Source: Aphrophora alni
Taxonomy: Eukaryota; Arthropoda; Insecta; Hemiptera; Aphrophoridae
Assembly: GCA_963513935.1 (NCBI GenBank)
Contig: OY740770.1
Location: 90,699,301 to 90,763,300, forward strand
DNA length: 64,000 nucleotides
Direction: 5' to 3'
Part shown: one piece after another, positions 30,286 through 42,878 of the stretch
Layout of the letters: each line of letters starts with the position of its first letter
Numbering within the stretch: position 1 is the first letter of the stretch
Position numbers and translations under genes: made by a program
The notes under the pieces: generated by a model
Told to the model about the DNA's origin: nothing
Databases searched by the model: none
Seen by the model: the letters and a program-made list of their open reading frames with translations, nothing else

Positions 30286-33200
30286 GCCATAACACAATAT
30301 AGGTGACACACGTAGAACCGATACCAGCGCTATGTTGTTGGACCATATACGACGTTGAAACATCTTCGTACATACCTGCTAGTCCTACCAAAAGTAGAAA
30401 ATGTTCTTTGGACGGCAAAATCATATTCTACTTTAGAGACCGCGTCAATCCAAGTCAACTAAAATCGTAAAATTCGCCAGCGCTAATGATTTACACGACA
30501 AGATCCGGCGGAGATTAAAAACTGGATATATTTGTTAGCATTTAGAAGGATTTCTCATTGACGATTGTATTCGTTTGGTTTATGAAAAAAATCCATTATT
30601 TCAGTATGTTGGCCTACCGTATTTCGAAACCGGTAACATATAACCACTGCCTTTTCTCGCCTTCCTCTTTCCCGTATCCCAAAATTATACTTTGATACAC
30701 CAGACTGTCCTTAGCCCATTCTCAGCCCACTGGATTTTAAACCAGAAGTAAATAATTTTTGATGATATATAATCTACAAGTCACAGCAGTGAAAGTCCGA
30801 GATCCGTACGACGTTTTGTTCGCTATTTAGTAGGATAAGACACGTTTTACAAAAATCATATCTGGAACCCTCACAGAACCACTTCGAGTTAGACGTTTCA
30901 TGGTGAAATGAGTATTAAACTAGGGCTTGGACAGGTCTTGAAAGGACAGGGGCTAACATACCAAACAATGTTATGTTAAGTTAGGTCAAAAACCCTGTGA
31001 ACGTAATAACTTAAGTTTAAACTATAAGTTATATGAAATATAATATATTAAATATATTATAATAATACAATTAGCACACTCTAATGACGTACTTGGGATT
31101 TACAAGTAATAAAAAATTAACATATATCTTAATATCAAAATGTACAACCATATATACTAAATACAACGAGTAACAAACTGATATACTGAATGTTATATTC
31201 AAATCTAATACTTTATTAACAACACTTTATTAACACAAGCTGTATAGTGTAGCCAGGGACGATACTACAAGTTATATAAATTATATATATATATATACAG
31301 TATTATACTATGTTAACACATATTGTGTACTCTAGTGGTCAATGAAAACTATAAGTAATTAAAAATATTATACATTATATTACTCAGGTAGCACTGATAT
31401 GGAACTACAGTTACTTGATAATATGTACAGTAATCCAGAAATAGTGAAATAAATACTTTCTTGTTGCTTATAGGCTTGTGTAGTTGCTAATAGACAAATG
31501 AATCAATATTAATAGTTGTTATGACCCAGTCGTAAATTATTGGATTCAAATCCAGAATTCTCATGTTCGAATAAGTGTACAAAAAAAAATATTTACATTG
31601 TGACGTCATGTTTGGATACGACATGTCCTGTGTGATGTCAGGTAGAGAAATACGACACAAAATTATGGAAAATATAAGTGACGGTTGGGTTGCAAGACGC
31701 TACAGTTAAGGTTGCATACATACCCTGCAGTGTAAGGGGCGGAAGGCAACTGTCGGTTAACTGTGTGAGATGAAATAAAAAATTACAATTAGTAAAAATA
31801 ACTCCTGCTAAATTTCACACGACCAAATAGAATATTCTGATTTTTCAAGAATAACTCCGTAAGTACCCATGTTACAGGTAAAAACTATATAAGATCTACT
31901 ACTTTCAAAACAAGATTTTTACAAATTTATAACTCACTAAACTTTTTATTTCCTGATCGCCACTTTGTACGCTGTGAACATTAGATATTATAATCCTAAA
32001 ATTATTAGGTTACAGATTCGTATACAACATGTTATTGATTAGAATTGGTTAATGATGACAGGAATGAGAGTATTCAACCAACGCCAACATACGGCTAAGC
32101 ACATGGAAGAACAAGTTTATGACCAGAAAGTAGCCAATAGCGTTTAGCGTTGATGATAAGACAGCTCTAAATAGGATCTTTTACATTTACATTACTTTCA
32201 AAATAAATTACATAAATCATATGGTGTTTACTCTATTTAGCTTTTTTGTATTATTAAGAAAACATACACAGTAAAACAACTTTAATAAATAAAAACAGTT
32301 TTTATTTGAACCATTTTATTATTTGTTACAGAAGTAAAACAATGAGGAACTGAGATTTTATTAACTTTGTTTCAAAGTAGCGTAAGTTTCCAAAGTTACG
32401 ATAGATTACTCCTAGCTTAAGAGACTGGAGTTGGAATTGTAAATCTTTAAAGTTTTCCTACTTCAACTAAACTTTAGGTATCTAATGGTGTAATAAATAT
32501 ATACTAATTAATTATTATTCTTGACGTAGTTGTTTGTCTAATAATAATAATATTTTGATACTTTATTAAATAAATATTTTCCGAAATATTTCATATCTGT
32601 ACGTTTCGTATTGGCAATATATTTCAAAGAAATACAAAATATCCAATCTAACTTTTACGAAATTAGTGACTCAATTAACATCAAGCAGACGTTTATTCCC
32701 TTTTAATATAATAATATACAGAAGAACGGATTTTGAGATAATATCCGTATAAAATGGCTTTGATACATTTGCTTAAAATTTTCTATTCAAGAATGAGTTT
32801 ATTTTGTACTTCATGACAATGAAAAATAACGATATATCTGATTTAAAAGAAAGATTACTTATTTTGAGATCTCATATAACTTTTCAAATTGGTCTAACCT
32901 GCACTATTACTTTCTTCTTCTCACTAAAGGTGACATACGTGTAAAATCAGTGTATTTCGTCATACAGATTTAGCGCTTGAACAGAAACATTTCAATTTTT
33001 AAAAAATACGTAATTTTAATTATTCAAAACTACAATCATGAAACTAAAATTACATATTATATGAAATAGTATGTTCCGTTATTAAATTCTTTACATATTC
33101 TCAAGTTAATTATTTATTCCTAATGTTTAATATTCAATACCCTACTTTGACATAAAACTTCATTTGATTTTTTATGAAGTAGATCTAAAGCACTGGTATT

Positions 33201-36200
33201 AAATTTTCAAAATGTATTTATTTTGTAACAGTTATTTAAGTCCTTTAGAAATTCATTAATGAGATATGATTTTAGAATAATATTCTTGAATAAATCAAAA
33301 AACAAAAATAACTTAATAAAATAAACATACAATTTTCACTAATTTATTGCATTCATAGAAAAGAAACCCTAAACAAATTATTGATAGAAATATAGAAATC
33401 CTTTGGCAAATAAACCTGAGGAACAGTTTATCAACATGGGAGTATTGAATATCAGAGTGTATCTCTATGCCACTGATCTATACATATCATTAGGTACAAA
33501 CGTAAAAATTAGAGAATTTTTGAAACTAGTATTTCATAAATGAATTTAAATCAATACTATTAATCGTTATAATTAAATCATTTAGTCGTTTTGATGATAA
33601 AAAGTAAATATGACCGAGAAAACTCAAATCAGATGCTAGAAGAAGCTTTCCAGATATGTCCTCCATGATTTAATTATTTCACGAAAACAATTACCTAAAT
33701 TTTAATGTCTATCACGAAAACAGTACTGCTACATATTCATTGTCTACATGAGGTATAATTGTGAAGTTCTTTAAACACAAATATTCAGATATGTTAGAAT
33801 CCCTTATTCCAATTTAAAATATAATTCTATTATATTAAACAATAAATTTGCAATATCCTTATTAAGAATAACATTAAAAATCAATTTGCAATATTGTTAT
33901 TGTAATAAAACGTTGATTTTTATTTCCTACAAATTGGTGATTCATAATGATTTATCGTAGTTTTACACGGATAATTCTATTAAATTAACCGCTTTTTTGT
34001 AGCTTTCCATGTAAGCAAAGCAGTTTACAATAGCCCTTCATTAGTTTTAGATGCCGTTCAAAATTAAATCGTATTTATATATATTATTTTACAAGTGGGA
34101 ATTAATATTAATTGTAAAGTGAAAATTAAAACAAGGTTACAGGTAAAAAAATCTATTTTTAATATTGTTTCAAATGATGTGCTCCACTTCAATAAATCAA
34201 AAAGTTCCAATCTTATTATGCTACAATAATTTATCTGTATTTCCTATTGTTAGTGGTTCCAATCTTAGTCTCAAGAATGCGGATTGGTCAAATCCAACCA
34301 AATGTGTAATGTAACCCCGAGCTAAGTGCCTATTGTTGCCTAACATATTATTTGAGGTTATGTATGTTGCAAAGTGTGTTATTGTAAATTGTGGTACTGA
34401 ATGATTATTTACAATGAGTTGTAAAGAGTTCTTGAATTGTAATGAAATAAAAAGTCGTCGAAGTGGAGATGGAAGATATTCAGATGTATAGTTAAATCCT
34501 ATATTAACAACAAGAAACAAAGGGTGTTGCCAAAATAGCAACAAACAGAAGAGTCAATACAGCTCAGTTATGATATTTAGTGGATTGCCAATAAGACGTA
34601 GTAATTACGTAGTTGTATTCTGATATATTATGCTGTACATTTATTGCAGTGTTAGTAAACAGAAAGATTCTCAGTGACACAAATTAACATTGCCATTAAT
34701 TGAACTATCTTGTTAAGTAGATTAGCTGCAAGTTATGATCAAAAACTGAAATGATTTAGAGAATATTATGACATGGATGACCAAATACAATATAGTTATT
34801 GATATTATAAGTAATATAATATATTATAAGTAATATATTTATAACATTATGGCACCTACGATGAATCCTAATTAGGCCATCGGCAAATAATTTTATATTT
34901 CACGATGCCTAATTAAAGGGTAATAGTGTTCGAGTATGCAAAATATACTTTTGTATCCTACACGTGGAATCACCAGGACAGTTTAAACCTTGGATAATTC
35001 TAGAAAAAGAGGTGACGTCGTTATTGTTCAAAGGGATAAAAACACAATATGTTCTTCTGATGATGAGCAAGATATTATGTAATTAGCTCATGTAATTAGT
35101 TTTCAAAAGAAAATAGAGCCAAATATGACAGTAATAATTAGTTAAGTGAAGTTTAAAAACTATCACGGAATGTATCTAGAATATAAAAAACTCCATCCAA
35201 GAACTGAAATACAGCCTCGTTAATATAAAGATTTGTAGAAAAAACACTTATACAAAACACAAAACACTAGACACCTGTGGTAGATGTGATTTGTTGAAAC
35301 CAAATAAACTTAATGAATCTATTAATAAGAATGAAAACTAAACGTCGCTAGAACTAATCATCGAAAGCTGGAACGAGCTACTATTATTTAAGTCCCCCAC
35401 ACAAACACACACGCATGCGCGCTAATGTAGTCACAAATTATGAATTATAAGAGTCTGTAAAATTCATGTTTCTTAAAATTATATATATAAAAAATAAAAA
35501 AAATTCACAATCTCGAATTTCAAGTTGTTATTAACATAGCTTTTATTGCTTAATTTATTAAGCTGAAAACGCAAGTTAAACATTTTGGTTGGAAAGCGTT
35601 TTAATCATTTTTGATCATGTACGCTTCTTTTTTATTTGACTCCACACTGGATTAGGAAAACAGATTCAGTCATTTTATCAACTGCTGTGACTGATATATT
35701 TAATTAAAAAGTACGGAAAGTTGTATTCAACTTTATTTAACTTCAGCTGTATATTATGTCCATTTCTGGTGGGTATCACCTAACTATAAGTTAAAGGTTA
35801 AACATAATAAATCTATTTTAAATAACAATTTACTTTATTTCTTTATTGGAGAAACTTTTCAGGTAAATTTCAGTATATTAACACACGTTTAATTTATTTT
35901 AGACCATAACGTTTTCCTTTCTAATTTAATAACGAGAATATAAAATTCTATAGAATATAAAATATGGGATTATATGATAACTAACGATTTGTCCTTATAT
36001 ATATATTGGCACTAAATTTAAATCCCGTTTCATTGACGTTTATTCGACAGGTGAAGTTAGTATACCAGTTGATTTATGGTCCTTATACATTTAAATACTG
36101 CCAACTCTTGTGGCCGAAATAATATTGGAAAAAAATTACAGTTTTCATAAGAAATAGTGTACAAAATAACAAATCTTCATAACCTGATTAAATAAACTAT

Positions 36201-36594
36201 AACAATTTTTCTTATCAGATATTATGTAGTTTTCTTAATAAAATGTTTATAGAGTTAATTAATATTTCTTTTTTAATAATTTAAATCTTTTACCGTATAA
36301 AGTAAGTAGCTTAATTATTCTAGCGACTTATTTAAAGTCAAAAAGATACCGTCGTGAGTCTATATCAGGAAATCCTAATTCTGGTGATTTTTTTAAAAAT
36401 TTCGTTTTTCTATATAATTGCATATTTATGGGACATTGCATATTTTATGTTAACATTCCTGTAACATAAAATACCTTTATATAAGGTGGAATCAAATTGT
36501 AAATTGTTATGCAGTGTTTTATGTCTAAAACGTCCCACTTATTTTAATAATTGAATAAACTTACTTTTTGTAGTCAATAGTAGATCTTTTTTAT
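30286..36594. other. AT-rich non-coding stretch, no gene recognised
   Basis: The first 650 bases (30290-30940) are richer in CpG than average and look like a decayed element, but I could not assign them. A 107-codon frame on the minus strand (34544-34221) has no recognisable motif. A patch at 31590-31760 is slightly GC-richer. I see nothing else that can be supported. Confidence 0.55.
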
Positions 36595-36607
36595 TATTTT
36601 CAATAAA

Positions 36608-36635
36608 GCTTTTTCAGTACAAATCTCATCATCAG
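36608..36635 (-). other. hammerhead-like core module at the Penelope 3' end
   Basis: On the minus strand CTGATGA, a 13-base spacer, then GAAAAAGC. CTGANGA followed by GAAA is the hammerhead core order, and hammerheads are established in Penelope-like terminal repeats. The spacer does not form a convincing stem II, so it may be a relic or a coincidence. Confidence 0.35.
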
Positions 36636-36869
36636 TTGCTTATCAATTTAATCAAATTACATAACAACTTAGCACCAAACTTTAACTATGAAAATTATTA
36701 AGACTAACATAAACAACAAAACTTCAAAAAATATTAAAAACTGAAACACAAAACAATAAGCATGAAATATTATAAGTTAGAGTTCCACTTAAACATCCTT
36801 CACTCAACGATAAATTGTGCAGATTGCTGTCCATGTAGTTATTCCTTGGTCAGTTATCTAGGCTAGTCG

Positions 36870-37665
36870 GTTATGTTCTTACTTATCTGTAGTCTTAGGG
36901 TGGGGTCATAATTGATATTAGAGGCAAAGTTCAGTTTCTCGTTTAAAATCTGTGTGGGGTTAGTCTTGAATTGTTTATAGATTTCAAATTGTTTGTACAT
37001 TCAATTTTCGTCCATTAGCGTAACGATGCAAAATAGTCATGCTTTCATCGATGATGGTTCCATACGTGTCGTCCTTGTCAATTATATGGGCTACAAACTT
37101 CGACCAGTTTTTTTTCCTTTGTTCGTATGCGGTAGGTATTCTTTAAAATCTTTTTAAATGTTCTTTTAGTCTGGTCCATGTAAAAGTTTTGGTAGCTCTT
37201 ACAAGATTTTTAATAAACTACTGCTGCATTGTATTTCTTCACAGCTGGTGAACTTGGTTGAATATGATTTCCAATAATTCTGTGTAGGTTCTCTTCGGTC
37301 CGGTAACATACTTTGTATCCCTAAAGTTTGAATACGTTGTTTATGGCATGATTTATGTGTTGACTGTATTCTGTGGTTATGTATGTTAATTTTCCCGTTT
37401 ATTGTTGTTTATATGTGCTGTGTTATATTCCTTATTCTGTTTCCTTAACAATTTATCTACTACTGTGGGCTTGTATCCATTGCTTGTGGCTTTGTGTTTG
37501 ATAATGTGTAGCTCTATTTTGTTGTTTACTTTATTCATTGGTATGTTGCGTAACCAGTGTATATACTATTGAAAGCTGCCATTTTTTGTGACATTTGGAT
37601 GGTTAGAAGTGATATTAATTGTATGTTCGGATTGGGTAGGCTTCACAAACATAATGTAAGACAAA
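36870..37665 (-). pseudogene. Penelope-like RT tail plus GIY-YIG endonuclease relic
   Basis: Reading the minus strand, VKPTQSEHTINITSNHPNV is followed, one frame over, by KMAAFNSI and then by HWLRNIPMNK and SNGYKPTVVDKLLRKQNKEY. This matches the conserved end of Penelope-type reverse transcriptase (the KPT, HP, HKMAAF and NGY...VD steps). Further on come remnants of the GIY-YIG nuclease: AAVVY, a Cys-rich turn, NFYMDQTKRTFKKILK (usual form YIGQTGR.F..R..EH), then WSKFVAHIIDKDDTYG and SMTILHRYANGRKLN, and in another frame EIYKQFKTNPTQILNEKLNF. Several stops and at least three frameshifts separate these pieces. In life the protein would copy the element RNA at a nick made by the endonuclease; this copy cannot. 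Confidence 0.75.
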
Positions 37666-37730
37666 ATTATTTGAATAAACTAAAATTCTTAATAAAACAT
37701 TAAAATTTTTTCGTAAACCACAACTTTTTT

Positions 37731-37772
37731 GAAGCTTGCCGACCATGGTTTCGTTAATTACAGCATCGTCAA
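37731..37772 (-). other. Penelope upstream terminal module, hammerhead-like
   Basis: On the minus strand TTGACGATG, a spacer, then CGAAACCATGGTC and an A/T-rich tail. It lies just upstream of the coding relic in the same orientation as the module at 36608-36635, as expected for terminal direct repeats. The core differs by one base from CTGANGA. Confidence 0.35.
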
Positions 37773-37789
37773 GGTATTTTATAAGACTG

Positions 37790-39264
37790 ATACTTTTCTA
37801 GTAATATACTTTGACATTGAATAATATAAGTAAAATTGATATTGAAAAATGAATCTCAAATAGTGTTTTTATAGGACATAAATAGCTCCAAAGAAACATA
37901 ATATACTATTTAAAACAAACATACCTATACGCGTCCAACAAATGAATCCTATACGCGTCTAAGTATTTATTAAATTTTCTCAATACAATCGTCTTATATA
38001 CTTTAAATAATTAATTTTCCGAAGTAAGGTATGATTACGCACACAATAATATACGATTTATATATACAAAAGAAATATTTTAATTACTATACAGACATTA
38101 AACCAATTTACATGTTATGCATATCGAAACAATTCTACATAGTATCTAACGATAAGTCGATATTACAAAGAATTGTACCTAAGTAATAAGGAATAAGTCT
38201 TTCGTCATATTGAATATGTAAGCAGCCTCTTCATTTGGAACTGCAGTTTAAAATAAAACAGGACTTTTTTAGAGACAAAATTGTATTCTCGCTCATTATT
38301 AATTCATATTTGATGAATAATATAAGAGGATCGCTACTTTTCGTTATTTATTAGGTAAATATTTTGTTTTTAGTTCATAATATAAGAAAAAAATAAAAGT
38401 AATTTTTCATTCTCCGTTTATTTACTCAAATATTCCATGAAGAATATTTTTTCACTCATTCTTCACTAAAAAACGAGTGTTTGAAATGGTCATCAAACGA
38501 TAATGTAAAATCGTAATATCCAAGATAAATATTAAACATGATGCCTAATAAACAAAATACGGTAAAGGGCTTCAGATAGTGTAAATAAGTAAAGTGTTTC
38601 CGTGTTGTTTATTCAAGTGTATGTTACTTAGTTTATAAAATTTAAATCGTCATTTATTACTTGTATATTTGTGTGTCTAATCAACAGATTTTAACCACTG
38701 CACGTCAACAAATAGCCTAAAATCTAATATGTGTGTAGAGTGACATGGGCCTCTAGAGAAAAAGATCACATATATAAACAAAAAAGTCAAACTCACAGAC
38801 ATTAATTAGGGTTTAAATATCATCAAGTGTTTCATATTTAGTATTTGTATCTATTTAATAGTCAAACAGAGAGTTTCCCAATAATACATATTATGTTGGT
38901 TTTGATTAATAGAATGATTAATTTATTTCTAGTAGGTCACGGAAAAAAATTGCATACTCTGCAAAAATGACTTGAATAATATATCGTGTCATGAAATGTA
39001 TTGTTACTTAAAGTGTCATTCAAAACAGCCAGTTCAGAATAATAATAATAATAATAATAATAAAAGTTTATATTAAAAGTTTGTTAGAATACAGTACATC
39101 TAACAAACATTCCTTACCTAACTCAAACAAACTTAAATAATAGAACACTGATATATTATAATAGATTTTACTACTAATAGATTTTAATATAAGATATTTA
39201 ATAATATAAGACGGTGTAAGTATTAAGTAACTAATACATAATTGATGTTACGTTTGTTGTTCGT

Positions 39265-39267
<3 letters not shown>
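37790..39267. other. AT-rich non-coding stretch
   Basis: Apart from one copy of repeat R3 (38010-38325) and a short AAT run near 39040-39062, I see no gene, RNA or element here. Confidence 0.6.
38010..38325 (+). repeat. dispersed repeat R3, copy 1
   Basis: Collinear with 46235-46545 in the same orientation. Shared words in order include ATTTTAATTACTAT, TCGAAACAAT, GTCGATATTACAAAGA, CAGTTTAAAATAAAACAG and ATTTGATGAATA. Identity by eye is about 70-75%, with indels. No coding content is evident; probably a non-autonomous or degenerate transposon copy. Confidence 0.7.

Positions 39268-39329
<62 letters not shown>
39268..39329. repeat. (AT)n microsatellite
   Basis: Two alternating AT runs separated by one AAA interruption near 39298-39300. 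Confidence 0.9.
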
Positions 39330-39333
<4 letters not shown>

Positions 39334-39551
39334 TAATTTGTTATCAGGAAATAAGAGATCTTATTTTTAATGAATATAATTATACAACAATACAATTTTT
39401 ATATTACAATACAACACTTCTAATTAGGGTATAAGATTATATTTAATAACTGGAATTCCAGGCATGTTTTGATATAGAATTTTATGTAGAACAATTTTTA
39501 ATTTGTTTCGTTCACGAAATTTATAACAGCTTAATTTCTTGACATATTATG

Positions 39552-39552
<1 letters not shown>

Positions 39553-39628
<76 letters not shown>
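39553..39628. repeat. (AT)n microsatellite
   Basis: An uninterrupted alternating AT tract of about 76 bases. Confidence 0.93.
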
Positions 39629-39630
<2 letters not shown>

Positions 39631-39914
39631 GGAACGTTTAAATACAATACATTTTACTATTCCAAGGTTTGTTTTCATAAAAAACCTGAACTTTACTCAG
39701 AAACTAATATAACATCGACATTATATTATTTGAAATAGTAATAAATAGGTCCTAAATAGTTATTTAAAACGCTGAACATTAACGAAATATAATAATACGA
39801 ATACCTAATGATAAAAGAACAAAAAACTACTTGTTGTTGATTGGAGCAAAAGTCATGTTATATTATTTATAATTTTTTTTTTTGTTGTGGTTTTTGTAGA
39901 AACTTAAATTATAT

Positions 39915-40158
39915 AAAAAAACTGGAACACAAGATCTCACAAAAATTAAGTTTATTTTATCGAACGAGTTTGAAAAACAAAGTCGCCATCTAAGTGATTC
40001 ACGACCTACAATAATAAAACTATGACTTATTAGTTATTAAGTTACAGTTATAGTTGTGTTATTATAGCTCATTTACCGCTGAGGATGTCGACTTTGTAGT
40101 TTAAACGCGTTTGATTAAGTAAGCGTAATTTTTGTGAGTTCTTGTGTTCAAGTTTTTT
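39915..40158. repeat. foldback element: 72-base inverted arms, Penelope-type motif
   Basis: The left arm (39915-39986) and the reverse complement of the right arm (40087-40158) align over 72 bases without gaps at about 80% identity, sharing GAACACAAG, CTCACAAAAATTA and ACAAAGTCG. The loop is about 100 bases. The inner part of the right arm reads CTGAGGATGTCGACTT, a spacer, then TTTAAACGCGTTTG, which resembles the module at 8004-8050 read on the minus strand. It may be two Penelope-type terminal modules in opposite orientation, or a short foldback/MITE element. Confidence 0.65.
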
Positions 40159-42715
40159 AAATCTAATTTTATCTTAAAAATCAAGCTCAATATTTATTTA
40201 TAAACATTTATTGTTTAAATAGTTTAACATAATAACTACGATATTTTTTTCGATAGAAAATAAGTAACACAACTAATAATGGGTGTATTTCATAAATAAT
40301 TATTAGTATTATATTAATTAAATGTAAAAAGAAAAGAACAAATAATTATTTATCTGAAAATCGGGTTAAGACTACGTGCCAGTCAAATTTAAAATTAAAT
40401 TAACAATGTGTTTATTATAAACTATATTTACGATGTCAATCATATTTTCTTTGTCAATTATATTAAAAGTAAATTTAAAAGGAATAAACTTGATGTAATT
40501 TTGTATATATTAATAGAATTTTTAAAACAATTACAATTTTATATCAAAGACTCCATCAAATATTAACTTTGGTTTTTTTTAAATTCGAAACCCGACATGA
40601 ACGATAACGAAAACAATATAAACACGTGTTTAAACTCTGAAATAGTTTCCAGGCAGATTTTTAAAACCGTAAGTAAAAAGACAGAACCTATGTTTTAACG
40701 AATCAACGAAGAGAAAGCCAGCTTAAGTTTCAAGAGAGGGGATGATATTCGGTACAAACCAAAATTGAAAAAAGAAAGCAGTCGAGGACTGGGAGCGAAG
40801 GATTGAGAATTGTTGACCCAAGAGACGAGTGGCTCTGCGTCATCTTGTATATGAGTTTGTAATAAATGGTATGTTGAATGTGTAGAGTTTTAACTTGTTT
40901 TTCTTTGTGAAGAAAATTCAAGGTTCCATTAGCCAACAGAAAAATTAAATCTGGGTAAAATAATTGTTGATGTCATAAAACGAAATTTTGAGGAAGTTTC
41001 AAAATATTGTATCAAATAAAAACTAATTGAAACCAAATTAAAATTAGGGTTAAGGAATGTTTGCAGAGTGAATGAAGTATAGTTAATAAGATTAGGTTAA
41101 TAAATGTAATTGTTTTTTCTAAAATCAAAATTAATATTATATTAAAGTATTATTTGAAAGGTAAAGAGTTGTGTTATGCGTTTTTATTTAATTAAAGAGC
41201 TGAGTGGAGTTATGTTATAATTTATCGCCCAATCGTAGGAGCTATTAGTTATTGAGTTTAGTTATGTTACAACATTTAAATGTTTTTCGGTTTGAATTAA
41301 ATTTTGCATCATGGGTAAATGGATATTTATTAATATATTTGTATAAAACATAAAACCATACTAAAATCACTACAAAGATATGTTTTATATATGCTTATTT
41401 TCGATTACATGATACAAACATCTACAATACTTGGGTGATAACAAAGCTACACCGTTGAAAAAAGTGATAAACATTGTTCATCCTTTTTAACAATAAACAG
41501 ATATATTTTTCTGATAAAGATAAATTAAAAGAAAACACTTGTTTCTTTAAAAAGAAGGTATTTTCTACGAATAATGAAGGGAAATAAATGAGTACATATT
41601 ACATATACTATAATAATATGTGTGTATCTTGTCACAAAAATGAATAAACACCTTGGGAATAAAAGCTAAAGATATGACATGATCGGTAACAAATTTAACA
41701 TGGGAAATTATTTCCAGATTTTATCCTCAAAATGTTTCTCTTAATGAACTCAATTTAATACATTATTAAGATAATGCAGAAGAATAAAGTAAACAATTAA
41801 TCCTAAATTTGTAACATGATTTCTGTCTATTATCAATTGGTACATGTGCTCGTTTCCGATCAATGATACTATTTACGGGAAGTAGTGGAACGTTTATCTT
41901 GTTTATTTAATAATCGAATTATAAAAGGTTGTGAAGATTCTAGTTTTTTATAAATACCAATTTTACATTAAAACACTTTTAGTTATGTTTGATATGTACA
42001 GTTATGAAGGTTGTGTACCGCTTGTAAAAATATTATAGACCCCTTAGAGTTTCGTTTTTTTTAAATAATTAAACTAAACTTAAACCGTATTATAAGATAT
42101 GTTCTCTCTAATTATATGAAAAGATTTTTAAAAAAGTGGTTAATTGTATTGTAACCGTGATAAAAGAGTTTTGAATTGCTATTACTAAACAAACCATTTA
42201 TTAAGTCAATATCAAATTGGCGATAAATACTTACTATTTTGATTTTCGCTACTAAGTTATAGTAACCTATTAGGGTTTATTTATTAGGGATGTTATACAC
42301 GATATTTAATTTTTTTGAAGTTGTAAACGTAAAATACAAAAATCCAGTTGTTATTCTTTATAAAAAAGAATTTTTATATTTATAAATAAACACTCATCTA
42401 AGAGAATTAAAGAGTCTTCTAGTTTATATTAATAAAGAATATTCTTACATCCTGAGTCCTAGATTCAACACAGGATTTTCTGACATATAAAGATAAATTA
42501 ATAAATTTTAATAAGAATAGTTATCTTCCGGATGAAATGAAAATTTAGAGTAAATATTAACCTAATTTTAAACTGTAATAAAACCGTTGGAAAATATCGT
42601 TCACATGGTTAAGCAGTAATTATATAATATAATTGATTGAAAAAATATTAGCCAAATTACAAGTAAGTCATAGAATAAACAACCTCGAAACGATTGAACA
42701 GATTTTGTAATCTAT

Positions 42716-42718
<3 letters not shown>

Positions 42719-42775
<57 letters not shown>
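42719..42775. repeat. (AT)n microsatellite
   Basis: An alternating AT tract of about 57 bases. Confidence 0.92.
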
Positions 42776-42777
<2 letters not shown>

Positions 42778-42848
42778 TGTTAAATAAATCTGTTAGCTAA
42801 TCTATTTGTTAAAAGTTATCATTATCTTCCTACTATCATCGATATAAA

Positions 42849-42878
42849 AGTAGTTTTAGGCATCGGCCTAAAACTACT
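42849..42878. repeat. perfect 13-bp hairpin
   Basis: AGTAGTTTTAGGC, loop ATCG, then GCCTAAAACTACT: a perfect 13-bp inverted repeat. It has more GC pairs than its surroundings. It may be the fused tips of an inverted-repeat element or a structured RNA segment; nothing nearby decides. Confidence 0.7.

Larger units (their letters stand above)
36595..37772 (-). mobile_element. decayed Penelope-like retroelement
   Basis: On the minus strand this block holds the end of a Penelope-type reverse transcriptase followed by a GIY-YIG endonuclease, the domain order that defines Penelope-like elements. Both ends carry short CTGATGA/TTGACGA...GAAA modules (36608-36635 and 37731-37772), where the terminal repeats of such elements would lie. 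Most of the reverse transcriptase is missing and the remaining frame is broken several times, so it is a dead, internally or 5'-truncated copy. Confidence 0.72.

Noticed and set aside
31530..31575. tRNA-like T-arm string GGATTCAAATCC
   Set aside because: No matching A box, anticodon arm or acceptor stem could be folded from the surrounding bases.
34221..34544. 107-codon minus-strand frame
   Set aside because: No recognised motif or structure and no supporting context; length is possible by chance over a 64 kb window.
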